Positions 1-6,948 of a stretch of DNA of 8,212 bases are shown here, piece by piece. The position numbers were made by a program, and so were the translations under genes. This DNA is from Solirubrobacterales bacterium. GTDB lineage: Bacteria; Actinomycetota; Thermoleophilia; Solirubrobacterales; Solirubrobacteraceae. The stretch's first letter is position 1. Every line of letters begins with the position of its first letter. The stretch covers positions 1 to 8,212 of the forward strand of contig JACCYI010000227.1 of assembly GCA_013696535.1 (NCBI GenBank). The letters are read 5' to 3'. The notes beneath the pieces are model-generated. The model saw only the letters and a list, made by a program, of their open reading frames with translations, did no database searches and was not told the origin of the DNA.

Positions 1-1628
1 TCACCCAACTCCGGCATGCGGGCGCGAAGGGCGGCCGCCGCCGCGTCGAGATGGAGCCGAAGCCGTGCCGGATCAGCTTGTCCAGCGTCGACCTTGCCGC
101 GGGCCGGCCCGAGCGCGATGGCTCGTCGGGCAAGCGCGGCCGCGTCGACCGACGGGGTCGCGAGTGCAACCGGTGGGTGGATCTGGCGAGCCGCCTCGAG
201 CGCTGTGAGCCGGCGCCTGGCCGCGGCGAGGTCTGCCGCCAGCGCGTCGCGCGCACCCTCGGCGGACTGCGCCCGTTCGCGCGCGGCGTCGGCGGAGGCC
301 TTGAGGTCACTCGCTGCGGCTGCCCCCTGATCTCGCTGTGATTCCGCCGCCCCACGACGCCTTCGCTCTTCGGCGAGCTGGGCGGCGAGTGTCGCCCTGG
401 CGACCCGCTCCACCCGCAGCTCGGCCTGCGCCGTCGCGGCGACGGTCCGGCTCTCCTGCAGGAGGCGGCGTTGAAGCGCAGTCGCCTCCCGCTCCGCTTC
501 TAGCGCGGCGCCACGGACCTGAGCAAGCTCCCGTTCCTCAGATCGTTCCCGGCCGGCGGCGTCGAGCTGCATCTTCGTCGCCTGCAGCTCGGACTCGAGC
601 GCAGCCGCCTCCTCGCCGGCCGCGAGCAGAGCTTCGCGAGCTTGGGCAGCCGCCCCATAGGCCTCTTCGATCGTGATCGCCGCCAGGCCTGCCTGGTCTC
701 GCAGGCTCTCGAGCTCCTGCCCGCGCTCGGCGAGCGTCGCCCTGGCCGCGAGCAGATCGGAATCTCGTGAGTCGCGGCGTGCCTCGAGCACCGCGAGCCG
801 GACGGCGTCACTCGTGCGGGCGAGCTCCGCGCTGCGGAAGCGCGCGGCCCAGCCGCTCACCGCCTCTCGCATCGCCGCCGCGGAATCGAGTGCGCTGACC
901 AGGGCGACGCGCTGGCGCTCCGCGCGGGCCGAGATCGCGGCTTCACGAGCGGCGGCGGCCTGCTCGATCCGGTTCTGCGCCGCCTCGACCTCCGCCCTCC
1001 CCGTGTCGCGCGCCGAAGCGAGCTCCTGCGTCAACCGGACCGCCTCGGCCCGAGCTGCGGCCACCTTGGAGCGCAGCTCCTCACCGGCAGCGTCGTCCGT
1101 CAGCTCTTCGATGCGCCGCTCGAGCTCGATTCCGCGCAGCTCGAGCACTTCAAGGGCCTTGAGCGCCTCGGCCGCGACCCGTGCCTGCGCCTGCTCCGCC
1201 TCCTCCGCCCGGCGGACACGCCGTTCGGCCAGAACGGCGCGGTCGATCACCTCCCCACCGGGCTCGCCGGCTTCGGCGCTGGGTGTGACCGTCCGCGGCG
1301 CGCTCACGGGCGCCACGGCGGGCGAGGGGATCGGGAAGCGGCGGCCCCCCTCTAGCTCGAGCGCCAGGCTTTCGCCTGTCTCGATGAGCTCGGCGCGCAG
1401 GATGTACGCGCCGCGCCAGGCGCCGCCGTCCGCGCTCTGACGTGGCTCGGGAAGCGAGACGTGCTTTGCCGCCTCCTCCCCCGTGCCCACTACGAGCACG
1501 GGCAACGAGGTACGCCGGCCTTCGGGACCACTCCAGCTCCCGCGGATGCGCAGCAGCCCGGTGGCGCCGCCCGCGGGCAGCCACTCCACCGTCTCGACCG
1601 TCAGGCCGGGAATCTCCGAGGGCAGCAT
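1..1628 (-). CDS. Large alanine-rich coiled-coil protein with beta-rich N-terminal domain (3' end outside window)
   Basis: I translated this frame by hand. It stays open for 542 codons to the left edge without a stop, so the protein is incomplete at its C-terminus. Residues about 4-102 look like a compact beta-sandwich-like domain (VEWLPAGGATGLLRIRGSW, then LPVLVVG, then WRGAYILRAEL). Residues about 103-128 are a Pro/Ala/Val-rich linker. Residues about 129-481 are an almost unbroken Ala/Glu/Arg/Leu coiled coil with few prolines. A new segment begins near residue 484 (HPPVALATPSVDAAALARR). There is no signal peptide or membrane segment, so it is probably cytosolic. I chose the ATG at 1628 because GGAG (1637-1640) lies 8 nt upstream. 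An in-frame ATG at 1634 is only 2 nt from that GGAG. The gene follows the 55-residue membrane protein gene by 43 nt on the same strand and is probably cotranscribed with argG. I do not recognise a named family. A structural or envelope-associated role is possible but unproven. Confidence is high that it is coding, low on function. Confidence 0.85.
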   Translation of the reverse strand, partial: MLPSEIPGLTVETVEWLPAGGATGLLRIRGSWSGPEGRRTSLPVLVVGTGEEAAKHVSLPEPRQSADGGAWRGAYILRAELIETGESLALELEGGRRFPIPSPAVAPVSAPRTVTPSAEAGEPGGEVIDRAVLAERRVRRAEEAEQAQARVAAEALKALEVLELRGIELERRIEELTDDAAGEELRSKVAAARAEAVRLTQELASARDTGRAEVEAAQNRIEQAAAAREAAISARAERQRVALVSALDSAAAMREAVSGWAARFRSAELARTSDAVRLAVLEARRDSRDSDLLAARATLAERGQELESLRDQAGLAAITIEEAYGAAAQAREALLAAGEEAAALESELQATKMQLDAAGRERSEERELAQVRGAALEAEREATALQRRLLQESRTVAATAQAELRVERVARATLAAQLAEERRRRGAAESQRDQGAAAASDLKASADAARERAQSAEGARDALAADLAAARRRLTALEAARQIHPPVALATPSVDAAALARRAIALGPARGKVDAGQADPARLRLHLDAAAAALRARMPELG

Positions 1629-1671
1629 CTCCATCGCTCCGCCATCGTGTCAGAGCCGGCGGCGGCCCAGG

Positions 1672-1839
1672 TTACGCCGAGGAGTCGTCGCGGCGGCCGA
1701 GCAGAACCAGAAGGCCGATCATCAGGGCGACGAGTCCGCCGGCGACCACGGGCTTGGGCAGGTAGGTCGGACCGTACTTCCGACGCAGGAACATCTTGGC
1801 GATCCACCAGACGAGCTTTCCGAGCAGCGTGTAGAGCAT
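1672..1839 (-). CDS. Small membrane protein, 55 aa, directly downstream of argG
   Basis: A short ORF of 55 residues, read directly from the sequence: it starts MLYTLLGKLVWWIAKMFLRR and ends GRRDDSSA. The N-terminal 18 residues are hydrophobic or amphipathic with two tryptophans. A basic stretch (RRKYG) follows. Residues about 31-48 (PVVAGGLVALMIGLLVLLG) form a clear transmembrane helix, followed by a short charged tail (RRDDSSA). The ATG lies 3 nt after the argG stop, and GAAGGA within the argG end sits 6 nt upstream of it, so translation is probably coupled to argG. The sequence shows a one- or two-helix membrane peptide. The function is unknown to me. Other frames over this stretch lack such a hydrophobic pattern, and the gene fills the space after argG exactly. 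Confidence 0.8.
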   Translation of the reverse strand: MLYTLLGKLVWWIAKMFLRRKYGPTYLPKPVVAGGLVALMIGLLVLLGRRDDSSA

Positions 1840-1842
1840 TTC

Positions 1843-3156
1843 CTATCCTTCGGTCGACTCGCGCAGACGGTACGCCATGCGCGATTGCAGGGACCAGATC
1901 TCGATGAAGCCCGGCGATGCGTGCTGGGAGAACAGACCGCCCGACTGCGCGAAGGAGGCCAGCGAGGCGTCGTAGACGGCATTCGGGCTCTCGCGCGTGA
2001 CGACCCGGACGGACCCCTTGTACAGCTTGAGGCCGATCGAGCCCGTGACACGCTCGTTCACGTGGGAGATGTAGGCCTCGAGATCGGTGCGCAGCGGTTC
2101 CCACCACAGCCCGGCGTAGACCAGGTAGGCCCACTGCTGGTCGAGTCGCGGCTTGAACTGGTTCTGGTGGATGGTGCCGCAGAGCCGCTCGAGCTCGGAA
2201 TGAGCCCTGAGAATGAGCGCAGCGGCGGGGACCTCGTAGATGTCGCGGACCTTGAGCCCGACGATGCGGTCCTCGATGTGGTCGACGATCCCGACGCCGT
2301 GCCGGCAACCGATCTGCGCCGCCCGGTCGAGCAGAGCCACCAGATCGAGCCGCTCGCCGTCGATCGCGACCGGCAGGCCGCGTTCGAATTCGAGCGTGAC
2401 GAACTGCGGCTCGTCGGGCGCGAGTTCCGGCCGGGTCACGAGCTGGAAGACGTCATCGTCCGGGGCGTGCGAGAGATCCTCGATCCACCTGCCCTCCGAA
2501 GACCGGCCCCAGAGATTGTCGTCGATCGAATAGGGCGCCGACTCCGTGCCGCCCTTGACCGGGATGCCGTGCTCGCGGGCATATGCGATCTCCTCGTCGC
2601 GGCCCATCTGCCAGGAGCGCACGGGCGCGATGACCTTGAGCTCGGGCGCCAGCGTCGCGATGGTGGCCTCGATGCGCACCTGGTCGTTGCCCTTGCCCGT
2701 GCAGCCGTGCGCGACCGTGTCGCAACCGGTCCTGCGCGCGTACTCGACGGCCAGCTTGGCGATCAACGGGCGGCCGAGGGCGGTGAAGAGGGGATAGCCG
2801 TCGCCGTAGTTGGCGTTCGCACGGATCGCGGGTGCGACGTACTCGCGAGCGAACTCCGCGCGCGCGTCCACCACGTGGCAGTCGAGCGCACCGAGCCGCA
2901 GGGCCTTGCCCTTGACCACCTCGTAGTCCTCGCCGGGCTGGCCCAGGTTCACCGTGAGGGCCACTACCTCGGCCTCGTACTCGTCCTGGATCCACTTGAG
3001 CATCACGCTCGTGTCCAGCCCGCCCGAGTACAGCAGGAGGACTCGCGAGACCTCCTCGGGCTGCGCCAGATAGCCCGCGACGCGCGTCGACGAGGGATCG
3101 GCGACCCGGCGGACCTCGGTATGGACGTTGGGATCGTGAGACGGCTCGTCGGTCAT
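1843..3156 (-). CDS. argG: Argininosuccinate synthase
   Basis: A cytosolic enzyme that joins citrulline and aspartate using ATP (giving AMP and PPi) to form argininosuccinate, the penultimate step of arginine synthesis. It has 437 residues. The N-type ATP pyrophosphatase motif SGGLDTS is at residues 44-50. HGCTGKGNDQVR at about 150-161 and the motif PYSIDDNLWGRSSEGRWIED near 230 are family hallmarks. The C-terminal half carries the usual synthetase domain (TGSIGLKLYKGSVRVVTRESP). Family members are usually about 400 residues. Here the PP-loop is preceded by about 36 extra polar residues, and I see no ATG or GTG between the first codon and the PP-loop that would shorten it. The ATG overlaps the TGA of the upstream DUF6458-like gene (ATGA, 3153-3156), and only a weak TAGG is seen upstream, so start-up probably relies on translational coupling. 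argH is not next to it in this window. Confidence 0.97.
   Translation of the reverse strand: MTDEPSHDPNVHTEVRRVADPSSTRVAGYLAQPEEVSRVLLLYSGGLDTSVMLKWIQDEYEAEVVALTVNLGQPGEDYEVVKGKALRLGALDCHVVDARAEFAREYVAPAIRANANYGDGYPLFTALGRPLIAKLAVEYARRTGCDTVAHGCTGKGNDQVRIEATIATLAPELKVIAPVRSWQMGRDEEIAYAREHGIPVKGGTESAPYSIDDNLWGRSSEGRWIEDLSHAPDDDVFQLVTRPELAPDEPQFVTLEFERGLPVAIDGERLDLVALLDRAAQIGCRHGVGIVDHIEDRIVGLKVRDIYEVPAAALILRAHSELERLCGTIHQNQFKPRLDQQWAYLVYAGLWWEPLRTDLEAYISHVNERVTGSIGLKLYKGSVRVVTRESPNAVYDASLASFAQSGGLFSQHASPGFIEIWSLQSRMAYRLRESTEG
1846..1851 (-). promoter_or_regulatory. Ribosome binding site for the 55-aa membrane protein
   Basis: GAAGGA on the minus strand lies within the last codons of argG, 6 nt before the ATG at 1839. 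This near-consensus Shine-Dalgarno placed across the argG end fixes the start and supports the tiny gene as real and coupled to argG. Confidence 0.7.
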
Positions 3157-3497
3157 CGGCGGGGTAGCCTACGCGTCTCGTCCTCGCCGGGCTCGCGAAG
3201 CACCTGCGTCGCTTCTCGCGCGGGGTCCCGCGGGCGGGCCGGAAGTGGGATCACCGGGTCGTAGGTATCGCGACGCGCGGGCTCGCGACGTGGCTGTGGC
3301 TGTGGCCGCGGTCGCAGCGGGCGGTGCGCTCGGCGAGCGGCCACCTCCAGCCCGACGGTGACTATCAGACCGAGCACGCCGACGAGGAAGAGGATCGCCC
3401 CGAGCGTCGAGACCTCGAGGCCGGGGACCTCGAAGTCCACCGCATAGGCGAGGATCAGGCCGATCGCGACCAGGAAGAGCGAGGTGCCGATCTTCAT
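3153..3497 (-). CDS. DUF6458-like two-helix membrane protein with Arg/Pro-rich tail
   Basis: A protein of 114 residues. It opens with MKIGTSLFLVAIGLILAYAV, a transmembrane helix at about 3-20. A short loop (DFEVPGLEVST) follows, then a second helix at about 32-53 (LGAILFLVGVLGLIVTVGLEVA). This small two-helix pattern with the MKIGTSLF start is what I know from actinobacterial DUF6458 proteins, whose function is unknown. The remaining 60 residues (55-114) form a disordered-looking tail with 17 arginines and many prolines, presumably cytoplasmic. The ATG at 3497 has GGGGG about 9 nt upstream. The stop overlaps the argG start by 4 bp. The tail ends on codons unusual for this genome (CGT AGG CTA then CCC CGC CGA). 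A frame starting at 3513 across the same bases gives a hydrophilic, Arg/Pro-rich product without helices and is a shadow. The family assignment is from memory. Confidence 0.85.
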   Translation of the reverse strand: MKIGTSLFLVAIGLILAYAVDFEVPGLEVSTLGAILFLVGVLGLIVTVGLEVAARRAHRPLRPRPQPQPRREPARRDTYDPVIPLPARPRDPAREATQVLREPGEDETRRLPRR

Positions 3498-3722
3498 GGC
3501 CGTCGGCCCCCATCCGATTCGTGGAGGACCGGCTCCGTCAGAGGCGGGACTCGGGCCATGCCCCGAGGGTACATCGTGGACTTCAGCGGTTCGGGGCGCC
3601 CGTCCTGGATCGACTGGGTGCTGGGGCGCGGAGTCGGCAGAAGGCCTCGCGCGTCGACGCCAGCCAGTCGAAGTCCGCGCGTCGCACGTCGATGTCAGAG
3701 CGCGTCGCGGCGGCCGGGCGAT
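3498..3722. other. Intergenic region between argD and the DUF6458-argG block
   Basis: This is the only sizeable non-coding stretch (225 bp) in the window and the natural place for an argD terminator or a promoter for the argG block. I see no strong stem followed by a T-run on the minus strand and no clear -35/-10 pair. TACCCT on the minus strand (about 3565-3570) is only a weak -10 resemblance. It contains a 6-bp inverted repeat (3550-3567). It also contains a minus-strand ATG ORF of 26 codons (3574 to 3494) whose TGA overlaps the DUF6458 ATG, but whose coding status is doubtful. I find no sequence I could call an ArgR operator. Confidence 0.6.
3550..3567. repeat. Short inverted repeat upstream of the DUF6458-argG block
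   Basis: CTCGGG (3550-3555) and CCCGAG (3562-3567) are perfect 6-bp arms separated by 6 bases, 53 bp upstream of the DUF6458 start. There is no T-run after it on either strand, so it is not a typical intrinsic terminator. It could be an operator or a weak RNA hairpin, and such short palindromes also arise by chance in GC-rich DNA. Confidence 0.35.
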
Positions 3723-4840
<1,118 letters not shown>

Positions 4841-4844
<4 letters not shown>

Positions 4845-5707
4845 CGGGCGGGCCTCACCTTTGTGCCGATCCCGGCGTCCGTGAAGAGCTCGAGCAGCAA
4901 CGAGTGCGGCACGCGCCCGTCCACTATGTGCGCGAAGGTCACGCCGCCGTAGATGGCTTCGAGACACGCCTGCAGCTTGGGTCGCATCCCCCCGTCCACC
5001 GCGTCGAGTGCCGCCTCGACCTCGTCGGCCGTGGTCTCCGAGATCACCGATCCAGCGTCGGCCGGATCGCGCAGCCAGCCCTCGACGTCGGTCAGGAACA
5101 TCACCTTGTAGGCCCCGAGGGCACGGGCGACGGCGCCGGCCGCCTCGTCGGCGTTGACGTTGTGCGAGAGGCCGTCGCGATCCGCGCCCACGGAGGCGAT
5201 GACCGGGATGTAGTCCGCAGCGATGTGCTCGAGGATCCCAGTGTCGACCTTCTCGATGGATCCCACGAGCCCGATGTCCACCCCGCCCGGCGCCGTGGTT
5301 CGCGCCACTCGGAAGAGCGAGCCGTCGTCCCCGCATAGACCCACCGCGGGCTGGCCGTGGCGGTTCAACCGCATCACGATGTCCTTGTTGACCTTCCCGA
5401 CGAGGACCATCTTGGCGATCTCGACGGTGTCCGAGTCCGACACCCGCAGCCCGCTGACGAACTCGACGGGCATCTGCAGGCGCTCCATGTAGCGCGTGAT
5501 GTCGGGGCCTCCTCCGTGCACGACGATCGGGTTGAGTCCGACGTACTTCAGGAGCACGACGTCGCGCGCGAACTCCTCGCGCAGAGCCGGGTCGCTCATC
5601 GCCGCTCCGCCGTACTTGATCACCACCGTGCGGCCGTGGAACTCACGGATGTACGGAAGCGCCTCGAGGAGGGTGTGGATGCGCGGCTCGAGCGCGGCGT
5701 CGTTCAC
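4841..5707 (-). CDS. argB: N-acetylglutamate kinase
   Basis: An amino-acid kinase family enzyme of 288 residues that phosphorylates N-acetylglutamate with ATP to N-acetylglutamyl 5-phosphate. The nucleotide-binding motif VVIKYGGAAM is at residues 28-37 with catalytic Lys31, VVHGGGP is at 62-68, and the conserved NVNADEAAGAVARAL and FLTDVEG segments are present. The N-terminal helix (LLEALPYIREFHG, about 13-25) and the C-terminal LLLELFTDAGIGTKV are typical of the long, hexameric, arginine-inhibited kinases. Feedback inhibition by arginine is therefore likely, though inferred from family knowledge. The start is GTG at 5707. It overlaps the argJ stop (GTGA, 5704-5707) and has GGAG 8 nt upstream. 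The stop overlaps argD by 4 bp. Confidence 0.96.
4853..4861 (-). promoter_or_regulatory. Ribosome binding site of argD
   Basis: AAGGTGAGG on the minus strand, within the last codons of argB, lies 8 nt before the ATG at 4844. It decides the argD start against the much longer upstream-open frame. Confidence 0.75.
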
Positions 5708-6945
5708 GTCGTGTACTCCGCGTTGATGCGCACGTACTCGTGGGAGAGGTCCGAGAAGAAGACCTCGGCTTCGGCGCCGGTGCCCGGCAAGCCGATCGCG
5801 TACTCGACCTCCGGCTTGGTGACCGCTTCGGCCAGCGCGCCGGCGTCGAACGGCAATCCCATCCCTCTACCGCAGACCTGCACGTCCTCGATCCAGACGT
5901 CGAGCGCCAGCGGTGCGGTGCCGGGCAACGCCGCCCCGGCCGCCTGGGCGATACGGCCCCAGTTGGGGTCACCGCCGTTCAGCGCGGCCTTGACCAGCGG
6001 CGAGTTGGCCACTCCCCGTGCCACCCGCTCCACGCCGTCCGGGTCCCCGCCCGTGACGAGCACGCGACCGACCCGCGCGGAACCCTCGCCGTCCGCGAGG
6101 ATGAGCAGGGCGAGCCGGCGCAGGAGGGCGTCGAGCGCCTCCCCCAGACGCAGCTCGTCCTCGGACTCGGGCGTCACGGCCACACCGCTCGCCCCCGACG
6201 CCAGCAGGAAGACCGAGTCATTCGTGGAGAGCTGCCCGTCGACCGAGATGCGGTCGAAGGAGCGCTTCACGCAGACGCCGAGCAGGAGATCGGCCGTCTC
6301 CGGCTCGAGGGCGGCGTCCGTCTCGACGAAGCACAGCAACGTCGCGAAGTGCGGGGAGATCATGCCGGCCCCCTTGGCCTGGGCGGCCAGCTTGACCGTG
6401 CCCGACGGCAGCTCCACCTCCAGCGAGGCCCGCTTGGGAAACGCATCCGTGGTGCGGATGGCCTCCGCGAAGGCCTTGTCGCCGTATTCCGCGAGTTCAC
6501 TTCTCGCCTCTACGAGCCCCGAGACGATGAGCTGCCCGTCGAGTTGCACCCCGATCACCCCGGTCGAGGCCACGCCGACCCGTGTCTCGGGCACTCCCGC
6601 GGCCATGGCGCCCGCGCCCTGCATTCGCGCGGCCTCATCGAGCCCGCGCCGGCCCGTGGCGGCGTTGGCGTTGCCCGAGTTGACCACGATCGCAGAGAGG
6701 GCCGAGAGGTCGCAGCGCTCCATGCAGGTCAGGACCGGGGCGGCGAGGACGCCTGAGCGGGTGAAGCGCGCGGCGCTCGTGGTCTGCGGCTCGCTCGACA
6801 CGAGTAGACCGAGGTCCGGGCCACCCGACGGCTTGATGCCGCACTTCACCCCAGAGGCCCGGAAGCCGGCAGGGAGTCCCGCGCCCAGCCGGACGTGGGC
6901 CGGAGCGTCGACCCAGCGCGACGTGAAGAATGCGTCCGGGCTCAT
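5704..6945 (-). CDS. argJ: Glutamate N-acetyltransferase / ornithine acetyltransferase (ArgJ)
   Basis: A 413-residue ArgJ. It moves the acetyl group from N-acetylornithine to glutamate, releasing ornithine and closing the acetyl cycle. Some members also use acetyl-CoA, which cannot be told from sequence. It is made as one chain that cleaves itself. The site is seen as KGAGMISPHFATLL, with cleavage expected between Ala201 and the nucleophile Thr202. STG (127-129) matches the oxyanion-hole Thr-Gly. VNSGNANAATG (88-98), DPNWGRI and the C-terminal NAEYTT are family hallmarks. About 24 residues (MSPDAFFTSRWVDAP...) precede the usual start of the domain at PAGFRASGVK. The ATG at 6945 lies 3 nt after the argC stop with GAGGGG 9 nt upstream, so I keep the extension. 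It lies between argC and argB in one transcription unit. Confidence 0.97.
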   Translation of the reverse strand: MSPDAFFTSRWVDAPAHVRLGAGLPAGFRASGVKCGIKPSGGPDLGLLVSSEPQTTSAARFTRSGVLAAPVLTCMERCDLSALSAIVVNSGNANAATGRRGLDEAARMQGAGAMAAGVPETRVGVASTGVIGVQLDGQLIVSGLVEARSELAEYGDKAFAEAIRTTDAFPKRASLEVELPSGTVKLAAQAKGAGMISPHFATLLCFVETDAALEPETADLLLGVCVKRSFDRISVDGQLSTNDSVFLLASGASGVAVTPESEDELRLGEALDALLRRLALLILADGEGSARVGRVLVTGGDPDGVERVARGVANSPLVKAALNGGDPNWGRIAQAAGAALPGTAPLALDVWIEDVQVCGRGMGLPFDAGALAEAVTKPEVEYAIGLPGTGAEAEVFFSDLSHEYVRINAEYTT

Positions 6946-6948
6946 CGT

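Noticed and set aside
673..1440. 255-codon Ser/Ala/Arg-rich frame on the plus strand
   Set aside because: It is the antisense shadow of the coiled-coil gene, whose heptad-rich frame is much more protein-like.
1601..2308. 235-codon minus-strand frame within argG
   Set aside because: It is an out-of-frame shadow of argG, Arg/Pro/Gly-rich, with no motif.
1483..3264. 593-codon open frame on the plus strand
   Set aside because: It lies antisense to argG and the 55-aa gene. It has no family resemblance, and long antisense frames are expected opposite GC-rich codons.
3640..3722. Possible terminator after argD
   Set aside because: GC-rich short complementary pieces exist, but there is no stable stem plus T-run on the minus strand, so I do not call a terminator.
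4845..5336. 164-codon N-terminal extension of the argD frame
   Set aside because: It overlaps argB in another frame, is Arg/Gly-rich without motifs, and argD has a strong ribosome site at its own ATG (4844).
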